NCBI GenBank assembly: GCA_016210565.1
Contig: JACQUA010000041.1
Span: forward strand, 1-46,161
DNA: 46,161 bases
From: Chloroflexota bacterium
GTDB lineage: Bacteria; Chloroflexota; Dehalococcoidia; JACQUA01
Reading direction: 5' to 3'
Shown: positions 7,786-15,905 of the stretch, piece after piece
Layout: each line of letters begins with the position of its first letter
How positions within the stretch are numbered: the stretch's first letter is position 1
The notes under the pieces: generated by a model
The model's input: the letters and a program-made list of their open reading frames with translations, nothing else
What the model was told of the DNA's origin: nothing
Database searches by the model: none
Position numbers and translations under genes: made by a program

Positions 7786-9429
7786 CTACCACGGTCTCCC
7801 TTCTTTCTGCCAGGGCTTCTCCAGCCCGTAGTCCTCGGCGATGATCTTGTAGCAGCAATAGCCGCTCCAGCAGGCGGACATGCCCATGGGATGCCAGGCG
7901 GAACCGGTGGCATAGAGGTCCTTGACCGGGGTCCGATAGCTGGAAAGCTCAGGTATCGGACGGTTCCGGCCAAGCTGACCGGGGATATTATCGATGACAA
8001 ACTGGTTGCCCGTGGGGGCCATATTGGGGAGTTTGCAGTGGTCATAGGGTGTATTGCCCACGTAGCCCAGGACGTTTTCCCACGACATGTTGTAGGAGTG
8101 CTCTCCCAGGCATTTCATCACCTCCTCGGCATGTTCTTTCCTGTAGGCGGCCCATTGTCTTTCGGTCAGCAGGTCCGCGGGGATGACAAACTGCTCGGTG
8201 AGGATCGAGGCCTTACCCTCCGGCACCCGCGCTTTGTCCACCAGGGAATGGTTGGTGATGTTTAGCTGGAGGTCACGGGGCATGATGCCCAGCCGGCGCT
8301 GCGCCATTTCCCGGCATAGGGCCTCCGGGTCTTTGCTTATAAGCATGACGCTCATCGCCTTGTTGATATCGGGCATGATGTCCCCCGCTTTGTACCTGGG
8401 ATGTTCGTGCAAAGCCCAGGTGTACCATGTAATAATGCCGATGCGCCGCTCCAGGTTCTCCACTTTGCGCAAAATACTCCAGCTCAGGTGCTCCTTGCCG
8501 ATAAGTTTGAAACAAAGGCCGTAGGGGTCAATGGTGCTGAGCACCAGCTTCCGGGCTTTGACCTGGCTGCCATCCGCCAGACTGACGCCGGTAGCCCGGC
8601 CGTTTTCGATGACCACGCTGTCCACGGCATGCCTGGTGAAAATCTTGCCGCCATACTTGAGGACGATCTTGACGGCCGCGTGCGCCCAGTTATGGGTGCC
8701 GCCGGCCACGCCCGCATGCAGCGGCCGCATCAGCGAAACGGAATAAAGAAAGGCCCAGATGCCGGTATAAGGTATGTCCGGCGGGTTCCCTACCGCGGTC
8801 TCGTTGTAGCGCATGGCGGTGGAAATCATTTCGTCGCTCTCGAAGACCTCCCGGGCCACCTGCAGGGGGGTCTTGACCACCCAGGAAGGGTCTACCCCGT
8901 ATTTCTTGAGCTCGGGGTCTGCCGCCATTCGTTCAATGGCGTCGGGGACGCCCGGAGGCAAAGGGGGAGTATGGACCCATTCCAACATCGCCGTCCAGAA
9001 GATCTTGCCGAAAAGCGGCTGCAGCCTCACCCAGGTATCGGCGTCCCGTTTGGAGAAACGGGCTATCGAAGCCGCCGACTTCTCCATGGTGGGGTCGGCC
9101 CTGCGGTTGTAGATAACCAGAGGCTCATCATTCTCTTTGAATATAGCGCCGGAGCCGAGTTCCGCCTCGTTGTATTTGACTCCCTGCTCTTTCCATTCGG
9201 GGAAATCCATCTCGGTGGGGGACTGCCAGAAGGGGCCGACCGCCGTTGCGTGATAATCAGCGACAAACCCGGGCGCCGCGCCCTCATCGCTGCACCAGCC
9301 GCCGCCGGCCTCGTGCCTTTTCTCAAACAGGGCCACGCTCATGCCCCCGTACCTGGCCAGGTACATGGCCACGATAAGGGCCTTGTTCCCCGCCCCCACG
9401 ATTACGGCGTCATAGGTTTCATCGGGCAC
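7786..9429 (-). CDS. FAD-dependent oxidoreductase, phytoene-desaturase/PYROXD2-like
   Basis: 547 residues. The N-terminal dinucleotide-binding segment is DAVIVGAGNKALIVAMYLAR followed by ALFEKRHEAGGG; the third glycine of the usual GxGxxG is replaced (GAGNKA). The C-terminal FAD-closing segment reads LYATGSAWHPMGMSACWSGYCCYK. Mid-region features include AGVAGGTHNWAHA, typical of this desaturase/oxidoreductase group. It starts at GTG 9429 after GGGAG and overlaps the stop of the truncated mtmB-C by 11 bp, so it is translationally coupled to the methyltransferase genes. It might oxidise the demethylated product or an unsaturated side chain of the substrate; this is inference from position only. 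Confidence 0.8.
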   Translation of the reverse strand: MPDETYDAVIVGAGNKALIVAMYLARYGGMSVALFEKRHEAGGGWCSDEGAAPGFVADYHATAVGPFWQSPTEMDFPEWKEQGVKYNEAELGSGAIFKENDEPLVIYNRRADPTMEKSAASIARFSKRDADTWVRLQPLFGKIFWTAMLEWVHTPPLPPGVPDAIERMAADPELKKYGVDPSWVVKTPLQVAREVFESDEMISTAMRYNETAVGNPPDIPYTGIWAFLYSVSLMRPLHAGVAGGTHNWAHAAVKIVLKYGGKIFTRHAVDSVVIENGRATGVSLADGSQVKARKLVLSTIDPYGLCFKLIGKEHLSWSILRKVENLERRIGIITWYTWALHEHPRYKAGDIMPDINKAMSVMLISKDPEALCREMAQRRLGIMPRDLQLNITNHSLVDKARVPEGKASILTEQFVIPADLLTERQWAAYRKEHAEEVMKCLGEHSYNMSWENVLGYVGNTPYDHCKLPNMAPTGNQFVIDNIPGQLGRNRPIPELSSYRTPVKDLYATGSAWHPMGMSACWSGYCCYKIIAEDYGLEKPWQKEGRPW

Positions 9430-9802
9430 TGGAGTCTCCCTTTTGCAGCTCTTTCGATGGTTCCCCGGTCATGAGCATCGGGTGCCAGGTTTCTTTATTC
9501 GTTGACCCCAGGGTACACTGCTTCGGGGTATCCCGACAGGTCTCCCTGATCTCCTCCTCGGTCAGATCGATCACCCGGCTGGTATCTATATTATAGACTC
9601 CTACCTCGGCGAGCAGCTCCACCCCCGCCTGAAAGATAGCATCCGCCGTGGCGTCATCACAGATTATCTCCGCCGGTGTAAAGTGAACACCGTAGTCCAC
9701 CACCAGACGCCTGAGACACCGGCAGAGTTTAAGGTCGAACTCCTGCTCAGCCATCACCGGCCCGTCCATGGACCTCTTGATGAACTCTTTGAAATCAATC
9801 AA
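9419..9802 (-). pseudogene. Truncated MtmB-family gene (copy C), N-terminal stump
   Basis: 127 residues from TTG 9802, which overlaps the stop of copy D (TTGATTGA). The first ~95 residues are typical of the family: LIDFKEFIKRSMDGPVM, EQEFDLKLCRCLRRL, IICDDATADAIFQAGVELL, YNIDTSRVIDL, TPKQCTLGS. After this the sequence (TNKETWHPMLMTG...) has no match to the other copies, and the frame ends inside the start of the FAD oxidoreductase gene. About 330 residues, including the methyl-binding barrel and the position equivalent to pyrrolysine, are missing. A stable small protein is possible, but a deletion product is the simpler reading. Confidence 0.75.
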
Positions 9803-11173
9803 GGAGTGGCACCCCAAGTCTGATCAGTTCTTCCTCGCCCCTCCGGTATATGTCCGCCAGCGCCGGCGACGGAGTGAGGGTCCTGAGGTCGTAATAGTAA
9901 GAATAGCGTTTACCTTTTTCCGGTTGGTCCCAAGTGCCCTCATAGAGGCCCAGGACCTTATTCAGCAGGCCGTTGGCCTCATCCCTTTCCATCCCGCTCA
10001 CCGCCCGAGCCACCATGGTAACTAGTTCGTAGTCCAGATCGCTTTTGATTTCTCCATGGGGCCCGGGATGACAGGGATAGCTCCAGAAGGAACTGGCGCC
10101 GCTGCAGGTCTGCTCCATAACGAGGGCGGCCACTTCGTACACCGCCAGGGCGCTGCCCAACCCGTTCTTGGTCAACTGTTGCTGGCTGACCGGTACCCCG
10201 ACGTTTCTCTCCGCAGCGCGGGAAGCGCCGCTCTGGGCCTGCATGGTGGCGCGACCACTGCGGTGACCCTCGCGGTCTACCGAGGCTAACAGCGCCCAAA
10301 CGCCTGCGGAATAGCTCAACTGCGCCAGCAAAGTGGCAATGGAAAGTATGGCCGTCTCTTCGGCGTTCCGGGCGTGCCCCCCAAGGATGTTACCGCTGGT
10401 GGTACGGTTCTGCAGGCCTATCTGCCGGGCGATGAATGCCAGTTGCAAATGTTGAGCCAGTTGATCTTGAGTTCGGGCATGGTACCCATCGAGTAAGAGG
10501 CGTGATGCTTCTTGTAGACCCTTTCTCCGGCGAAGCAAGCCAGAATAGCCGGCTCGGTAATGGCGCCGACGGTACCCACGAACATATCCGGTCGACCGAC
10601 CATCCCGGCTACGGTGAGATTCCATCTGGCTACCGCGATGGCCCACATGGTGTCCCCCACCGTTCCCGCCTTGTTCTGCACACCCGTCAGCCAGGGTTTC
10701 AACTCCCTGGCCAAGTCTCCCAACTCGCCCGGCGCCGACAAATGGGCCTCTATCATCTCGGAGAGGAATGTCTCCTTTCCTTGATGGTGGCAGTGGACCA
10801 GCGGCCAGCGAAATCCATGGGGAACTACCGGGCTGTTATGACTTCTAGCAGCCACCGTCACGGCGTCCTCCCCCGTCCCCAAGGTAACCTGCTTCGGAGT
10901 TTCCCGGCGCGTTGTCTCCAGCTCTTCTCTCATCAAATGTATCACGCGGCTGGTATCCACGTTGTAGATTCCGGACTGGACCAGCAATTCCACCGCAGCC
11001 TGAAAGATAGCGTCAGCCGTGGCGTCATCGCAGATTATCTCAGCGGGCTTGAAATGGATACCATGGTCGACGGCGATACGCCGCAGGCTCCGGCTGAGCT
11101 TGAGGTCGAACTGCTGCGCCACCATTACCGGCCCGTCCATCGACCTGCTGACAAACTCCTTGAAATCAATCAA
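9795..11173 (-). pseudogene. MtmB-family corrinoid methyltransferase with a frameshift (copy D)
   Basis: Two overlapping frames together make one full-length family member. The N-terminal part runs from TTG 11173 (AAAAGGAAA upstream) to PELKINW, then goes out of frame. The C-terminal part continues as LQLAFIARQIGLQ...ARNAEETAILS... to YYDLRTLTPSPALADIY and stops at 9795. Against copies A, B and E, the segment near 10447-10456 has six bases where the others have four, a net +2 shift; the total length 1379 is 2 more than a multiple of 3. The stop of the upstream frame (TAG at 10418-10420) lies beyond the shift, so this is not amber readthrough. Either a pseudogene or a sequencing/assembly error. 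Confidence 0.8.
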
Positions 11174-11333
11174 GGCCCAGTTTCCTTTTCAGGGTTTGAT
11201 CCAACTACAACTATATGTAACGCCACGATCATTTGCGCATCTGCGTTTACTCCCCCTTCTGCCAAAGGGGAGAAGGATTGACCAGCGAGGCAAAAGTGGC
11301 ACAGAATGGCACGAAGAAACGACGAACAGCCGA
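11174..11333. other. Spacer between mtmB-D and mtmB-E
   Basis: A 160-bp gap holding the ribosome site of copy D, a CCCCCTTCTGCCAAAGGGGA stretch and no recognisable gene. Confidence 0.5.
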
Positions 11334-12716
11334 TTAATCCTTCAACGGCAGTCCAACAGCGGCCAGTTCCCCTGCAGCCCGCTGGTGCAGAGCCACCAAC
11401 TCCGGCAGCGGGGTGAGGGTCCTGAGGTCGTAATAGTGCGGATAGGGTTTACCCTTTTCCGGGCGGTCCAGACTTCCCTCATACAGCCTTATGACCCTGT
11501 TCAGCAATTCGTTCGCCTCCTCCCTTTCCATCCCACTCACCGCCCTGGCCACCCTGGTCACCATTTCGCCGTCTAAGTCCGTTCTTGCATTCCCGTCAGG
11601 CCCGGGATGACAGGGGTACCTCCACAGGGAACTGCCGCCGCTGCAGGTCTGCTCAATAACCATGGCCGCCTCCTCGTAAATAGCAAAGGCGCTGCCCAGC
11701 CCGTTTTTGGTCAACTGTGACAGAGTGGTGGGAATGCCGATGTTCCTTTCCGCCGCCCGGCAGGCGCCGCTTTGGGCCTGCAACACCGCACGCCGTGCGC
11801 GGTATCCCTCAAGGTCTACCGGGGCCAGGTGCGCCCAATCTCCGGCGGAGTAGCTCAGTTGCGCCAGCACGGTGGCGACGGAAAGAATGGCCGTCTCCTC
11901 GGCGTTGCGGGCGTAGCCTCCAAGGACGGTAACACCGCCGATACGTCTCGTCACCCCCATCTGTCGGGCAATGAACGCCAACTGCAAGCGCTCCCAGTTA
12001 ATCTTCAGCTCGGGCATGGTAGCCACCGAAAAGCCGGCATGATATCTCCGGTACAGGTCTTCCCCGGTAAAGGTAGCCAGGATTGCCGGCACCGTGATGG
12101 CGCCGATAGTCCCCACAAACATGTCCGGCTGGCCGATCAGCCTGGCCACGGCGAGACACCATCTGGCCACCGCGATGGCCCACATTATGTCGCCCACGGT
12201 CCCGGCCTTGTTCTCGACCCCCTGAAGCCAGGACCTCAGTTCCCTGGCCAGCCCTCCCAGTTCGGTCCTCTCGGAGACGTGGGCCTCTATCATCTCGGCA
12301 AGGAACGATTCGTTGCCATTCGACAGCGAATGCGCCAGGGGCCAGTGGAAGGTGTAGGGGACTACCCGGCTGTTGTGGCTTCTGGCGGCTACCGTCACCG
12401 CATCCTTTCCCGCCCCGCGGGTGAATTGCCTCGGCGTCTCCCGGCACGTCTCATCAAGCTCTTCTCTGGCCAGAAGAATCACGCGGCTCGTATCGACATT
12501 GTACATCCCTACCTTGCCAAGCAACTCCACCCCCGCCTGGAAGATCGCGTCCGCCGTGGCGTCATCACAGATTATCTCGGCGGGCTTGAAGTGAACCGCA
12601 TAGTCGGCGGCCAGACGCCGCAACTGCCGGCTGAGGTTCAGGTCGAACTCCTGCTCGGCGATAACCGGCCCGTCCATAGACCTCTTGATGAACTCCTTGA
12701 AATCAATCAAAGCCAT
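11334..12716 (-). CDS. Non-pyrrolysine MtmB-family corrinoid methyltransferase (copy E)
   Basis: 460 residues, starting at ATG 12716 (M-A-L-I-D-F-K-E-F). It is intact and the nearest copy to the corrinoid protein gene. Residues 196-203 read GQPDMFVG; G202 falls at the position where archaeal MtmB1 has its amber-encoded pyrrolysine. Other MtmB blocks: PELKINWERLQLAFIA (235-250), GGYARNAEETAILSVAT (266-282), SYSAGDWAHLAPVDLEG, EQTCSGGSSLWRYPCHPG and the YYDLRTLTPLPELVALH tail. The EET motif of the MtmB active-site strand is kept, so the barrel chemistry may be conserved while the amine-activating residue is lost. It probably forms the core enzyme pair with the corrinoid protein 123 bp upstream. 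Substrate unknown. Confidence 0.87.
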   Translation of the reverse strand: MALIDFKEFIKRSMDGPVIAEQEFDLNLSRQLRRLAADYAVHFKPAEIICDDATADAIFQAGVELLGKVGMYNVDTSRVILLAREELDETCRETPRQFTRGAGKDAVTVAARSHNSRVVPYTFHWPLAHSLSNGNESFLAEMIEAHVSERTELGGLARELRSWLQGVENKAGTVGDIMWAIAVARWCLAVARLIGQPDMFVGTIGAITVPAILATFTGEDLYRRYHAGFSVATMPELKINWERLQLAFIARQMGVTRRIGGVTVLGGYARNAEETAILSVATVLAQLSYSAGDWAHLAPVDLEGYRARRAVLQAQSGACRAAERNIGIPTTLSQLTKNGLGSAFAIYEEAAMVIEQTCSGGSSLWRYPCHPGPDGNARTDLDGEMVTRVARAVSGMEREEANELLNRVIRLYEGSLDRPEKGKPYPHYYDLRTLTPLPELVALHQRAAGELAAVGLPLKD

Positions 12717-12744
12717 GTCCGTTCCGGATCATCCTCCCTGCGTA

Positions 12745-12828
12745 CGACAGGCCTTCCAGCCTGTCGCGCGGCTTTCCGGCCCGTCGCGCGCGGAGGCGCC
12801 GCTGTCGAACAGGCTTTCCAGCCTGTTC
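12745..12828. repeat. Paired hairpin repeats in the mtmB-E/corrinoid gap
   Basis: Two perfect 8-bp stems with 6-nt loops: CGACAGGC-CTTCCA-GCCTGTCG (12745-12766) and GAACAGGC-TTTCCA-GCCTGTTC (12807-12828). Same design, different closing pairs, as expected of a dispersed hairpin repeat. They could attenuate or stabilise the transcript between the two genes. Confidence 0.7.
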
Positions 12829-12839
12829 TACCGGGAGGG

Positions 12840-13478
12840 TTACTCCCGGCGCACCAGCCGGTCGCACAGGCCCACCGCGTCAAAGCAGTCTTTGGCCCAG
12901 CCGTCGGCCCCTATCGACCGCGCATACTGGTCGCTGGTCCCCGTTCCCCCGATGATGACCTTGAAGTTCTTGCGCAGTCCCGTATCATTCAAGTACTTGA
13001 CCAGCTCCGCCGTATACGGGATGGTCGAAACCAGGAAAGCTGACTGGCCGATGATGTCGGCCTTGACCTCCCTTGCCTTTTCGATAAACTTCATGGTCGG
13101 CACATCAATCCCCATGTCGTGGACTTCATAGCCGGAAATCCGGAGCTGCATAGCCACCAGGTCCTTGCCGATGCTGTGGATATCGGACTTCACCGCCCCG
13201 ATCACGACGACCCCCGACTTCCTGCGGTCGGCGCTGGGCAGATACGGGGTTATCAGATCAATGCACTGTTTGCCGATAGTGCTCCCCATGATCAGCTCGG
13301 CAAGGAAATACTCCCCCTCGGAAAATTTCTTGCCAAGCCCCTTCATCCCCAGGAGCACCCCCTTATTAAGGAGTTCGGCGGGATCCACCCCCTCGTTCAG
13401 CGCCCTGCGGACCAGCGCCTCGGCTTCTTCCTCCCGGATTTGCTCTACGGCCTGCGCCACTTCGTCAATGATAGACAT
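12840..13478 (-). CDS. Methyltransferase cognate corrinoid protein (MtmC/MtbC/MttC-like)
   Basis: 212 residues, the usual size of the family. Residues 1-85 are the helical cap domain (EALVRRALNEGVDPAELLNKGVL...). The B12 domain follows with the base-off histidine motif D99-I-H101-S-I-G104, the SAFL motif at 146-149 and the GG at 177-178. It carries the methyl group between a substrate-specific methyltransferase and an acceptor methyltransferase (to tetrahydrofolate in bacteria, to coenzyme M in methanogens). It is first in the apparent minus-strand operon and is the only corrinoid protein present, so it would have to serve all MtmB-like copies. The acceptor enzyme is not in the window. Confidence 0.92.
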   Translation of the reverse strand: MSIIDEVAQAVEQIREEEAEALVRRALNEGVDPAELLNKGVLLGMKGLGKKFSEGEYFLAELIMGSTIGKQCIDLITPYLPSADRRKSGVVVIGAVKSDIHSIGKDLVAMQLRISGYEVHDMGIDVPTMKFIEKAREVKADIIGQSAFLVSTIPYTAELVKYLNDTGLRKNFKVIIGGTGTSDQYARSIGADGWAKDCFDAVGLCDRLVRRE

Positions 13479-13977
13479 GCTCTTTCACCTCTGTTTTCAA
13501 TAACTCACCGGAACAGGTTCCCATCAGGCTGTCCTTCAAAGCTCTCTGGCGAGAGGCTTCACCATCAAACCCGTTACCACGCTGTTCTTACCTCTGGCCG
13601 AAGACTGCCTTTGTGCTGCGGCTGCCGGCGCTGCGCATGCCAAAAAGTAACATTTCCCCCCGGATTTGTCAAATGGCAGCCGGCATAGGCGCCCACCTCC
13701 CAACTGTCGAACCTCCCGGAGACGCAGCCCCGTGGCCCGGCGCCGGATCTGCACAGCCCCCGGCTCGTCCGAAATGCCGGCTCTCATAGGCACGACGGCC
13801 TGTGATACCGGCGGGCCAACTCATGTTTTCGCCCATACGGCTGAGTCCCGGCAATACCTGCCCTGCTGGCAGTTGTAAGTTGTCAGGAAGTTTGTAAGAT
13901 AGTGTAGTAAGATTGAACCGAGGCTAGTCAGTTTTGGCTAGCCGGACCAGGCTTGTTCCTGACAGGAGGCTCGTGCC
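13479..13977. other. Divergent intergenic region
   Basis: About 500 bp between the corrinoid gene and the plus-strand cytochrome pseudogene. No gene is supported. The right end has direct repeats around 13875-13913 (listed separately) and a small GGCTAG...CTAGCC inverted repeat near 13921-13942. Promoters for both sides should lie here. Confidence 0.5.
13881..13913 (+). promoter_or_regulatory. Direct-repeat operator candidate, cytochrome pseudogene
   Basis: TGTCAGG and TGTAAGA spaced with a 12-bp period, followed by a further GTAAGAT copy at 13907; an extra GTAAGT lies at 13875. The same TGTMAGG-N5-TGTAAGR arrangement occurs before the response regulator gene (27207-27226) and, on the minus strand, before the cytochrome operon (23513-23532). 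Tandem direct repeats near this spacing are typical of OmpR-family regulators. Confidence 0.55.
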
Positions 13978-14461
13978 ATGAAGAGAATAATAGTTGGTCT
14001 CTGCGTTTTGGTCGCTGTCCTGCTGGGGCAACTGGTCTACCTGCGCCTGTCGTCCGGGAAGGATTCACCCACGGGCGACTTCTATCCCCTACAGCGGGTC
14101 TCGGTGGTCGCCGAAAAGGGGGCCTTCAGTCCCGACGTCATCACCGCCAAGGCCCTCCGTCCGGTCAGTATTCCAACCCGCTGGCAGCCACTGCCTATTC
14201 AATTGAATTGGGACGGCAGGTCTACCAGGCTGCCTGCGCCTCCTGCCACGGCGCCACCGGCAAAGGCGACGGGCCGGCCGTAGCCGGTCTCGCCTGGAAA
14301 CCGATAGACATCAGCAAGCCTTACATGGCCGATATCAGGGATGGGGAGGTGTTTGCGATAATCGGTGGTACGGGTTGCCCGCCTTCAAAGGAGTGCTGCC
14401 GGAGGATGGACGGTGGCACGTCATCAACTACATCCGCACGCTGTCGGGGAAAGGCAATTGA
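13978..14461 (+). pseudogene. Decayed exported c-type cytochrome
   Basis: Pieces of one protein lie in three frames. From ATG 13978 comes a signal anchor (RIIVGLCVLVAVLLGQLVYL) and a segment resembling a cupredoxin-like N-terminus (VSVVAEKGAFSPDVITAKA). A second frame gives ELGRQVYQAACASCHGATGKGDGPA, a class I heme c site, to FAIIGGTG. A third frame from about 14375 gives LPAFKGVLPEDGRWHVINYIRTL and stops at 14461. So there is one shift near 14160-14180 and one at 14373-14376 (one base missing). The gene begins after the same direct repeats that precede the respiratory operon. Two independent shifts favour a true pseudogene over sequencing error. Confidence 0.75.
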
Positions 14462-14506
14462 CCCGCGGCGAGTCAGAATCCAGAATTCAGATCAATACCA
14501 GAACAA

Positions 14507-14542
14507 AAAAAGAGGGCATAGTGGTTACTATGCCCTCTTTTT
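14507..14542. terminator. Perfect bidirectional hairpin terminator
   Basis: A perfect 16-bp stem (AAAAAGAGGGCATAGT pairing with its complement) around the loop GGTT. The A-run on one side and T-run on the other make it work as an intrinsic terminator on both strands, closing the cytochrome pseudogene (plus) and the membrane protein gene 14575-14853 (minus). Confidence 0.9.
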
Positions 14543-14574
14543 CAACCGTTGATTGCTGGTAGGGTTGCTGCCCC

Positions 14575-14853
14575 TCAGGCCCCATTCATAATGAAGTAGC
14601 CGATGGCGCTCAACCCGAAACCCAGCACCCATAACATCATCAATATCGCCACCACGATCAAGAAACCGGTCGCTACCACGCCAACTCTGCGTTCGCCCGG
14701 GTAGGTCACTGCCCCCCCAGCTAGACGGGCCCCCGACATGGCATAGCCATGGCCTCCCTTGGCCACCCTCCCCATCAGCGGATGGGCCGGGGCAATCCGC
14801 CGCGCCCTAGCCAACTCTGAGGCCCTCTCTATCGCTCTAGCATTGGTAGTCAT
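14575..14853 (-). CDS. Small single-span membrane protein
   Basis: 92 residues; not a family I recognise. The N-terminal half is Arg/Ala-rich and soluble (RAIERASELARARRIAPAH); residues ~58-85 form one hydrophobic span (VVATGFLIVVAILMMLWVLGF). The start at ATG 14853 has GGAGGA 6 nt upstream, and a strong terminator follows, so it is a credible gene. Neighbours are respiratory and membrane genes, but no function can be assigned. Confidence 0.7.
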   Translation of the reverse strand: MTTNARAIERASELARARRIAPAHPLMGRVAKGGHGYAMSGARLAGGAVTYPGERRVGVVATGFLIVVAILMMLWVLGFGLSAIGYFIMNGA

Positions 14854-15500
14854 CTCTGTTCCTCCTGGGTGACAACTCTTCTTTCTTCTTCCGCGCTTAC
14901 ATCGCCGGAAAACCTTAATGCGTCACGATAATAAGGTACCACAGCCTACATCAGGGGTCTATAGCACCTGGGGCCTTTCCAGGGTCAAAGAAGGGCTATT
15001 TCCCGCACCCTCGGAAGACTAATCCCAGCCTCCCGGCGGGTTAGTCCTCACCACCTCAACAAATACGTGGCGATAACTAGTACCTGGCTAAACCCCGTAG
15101 CGACACCCGCGAGGGGTGTCGCCAGTACGGGCACGTTGCACGTGCCCACGACAGGAGCGCAGGGTGGGTCAAGCGAAAATAGGGCGGCGCCGATGGGGGT
15201 GGTTGCGCGAACCCACCATTCCTGCTGGTCGGCTTTGACGGCTTTGTTCCCGTGTCCTTGGTCTGGTGGGTTCGCACAGCCACCCAGCATCCCCGATACC
15301 CCTCTGTGCTTAACCCACCCTACGTTGTTGGGGGCTGGGGCAGCGGTGCCCGGAGATGTCAGAGGAAAAGCGGGGACGGTCCAGGGAGAACGCCGAGACA
15401 AAGGGAGTATCAGCCAGGATCATTCCGACGCCCCTACCTTCGGTAAGCGAACGGCCAGGAAGCGAACGGGCAAGATGCCCGTTCTACCAGTCCGGAAAAC
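14854..15500. repeat. Intergenic region with hairpin repeats
   Basis: About 650 bp without a supported gene. Near 15102-15122 there is a GACACCC...GGGTGTC hairpin, and at 15129-15147 a GGGCACGT-TGC-ACGTGCCC hairpin, both members of families found elsewhere in the window. Between 15160 and 15340 run GTGGGTTCGCGCAACCACCC-like blocks in both orientations (AGGGTGGGTCAAGCG; TTAACCCACCCTACG). Open frames here are products of this repeat sequence. Confidence 0.55.
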
Positions 15501-15752
15501 TTACCGGCCCCGGATCCGGGCCTTCATCCCGGGCCGCCGGGAGAGCCCCGGCTTCTCCACCCACGGGGGCTTTTCCGACCAGCCGGCAAAAGTCGAAGCC
15601 AGCAGTATCGAGATCAGGGTCAATATGAACGTGTAGTAGGCAAACAGCCAGACAGCCTCTATCTTGAATATCTGTATAACAAGGAAGATGGTCACAGCCG
15701 GCGCGATCGCCGAGGCCAGGATAGCCTTCTTTCGGAAGTCCCATTTCTTCAT
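15501..15752 (-). CDS. Small two-span membrane protein
   Basis: 83 residues from ATG 15752, chosen because GGAGGA lies 9 nt upstream (the frame extends to 15791). Two hydrophobic spans are seen: AILASAIAPAVTIFLVIQIF and LFAYYTFILTLISILLAS, followed by a basic, Pro/Arg-rich tail (KPGLSRRPGMKARIRGR). No family recognised. It lies downstream of the slipin gene on the same strand. Confidence 0.65.
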   Translation of the reverse strand: MKKWDFRKKAILASAIAPAVTIFLVIQIFKIEAVWLFAYYTFILTLISILLASTFAGWSEKPPWVEKPGLSRRPGMKARIRGR

Positions 15753-15905
15753 GGACAGCGTTCCTCCGGACAAGCCGGAACTAAAAGTCAAATATCAAAA
15801 ACCAAAATGAAAAATGACAACTCAAAATGCAAAAACCACGTAGTCCTGTTCGGGTCAACGACAGTGTCGGATTCAAAGTCCAAATATTGAGATTTAACCG
15901 AGGCT

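Noticed and set aside
10418..10420. In-frame TAG ending the N-terminal part of mtmB-D, as a possible pyrrolysine codon
   Set aside because: The frame has already shifted before this codon; the conserved sequence continues in another frame, and the other copies have no stop here or at the MtmB pyrrolysine position.
15048..15636. Possible CRISPR array suggested by dense repeats
   Set aside because: Repeats are unevenly spaced palindromes of several families without regular spacers; no cas genes.
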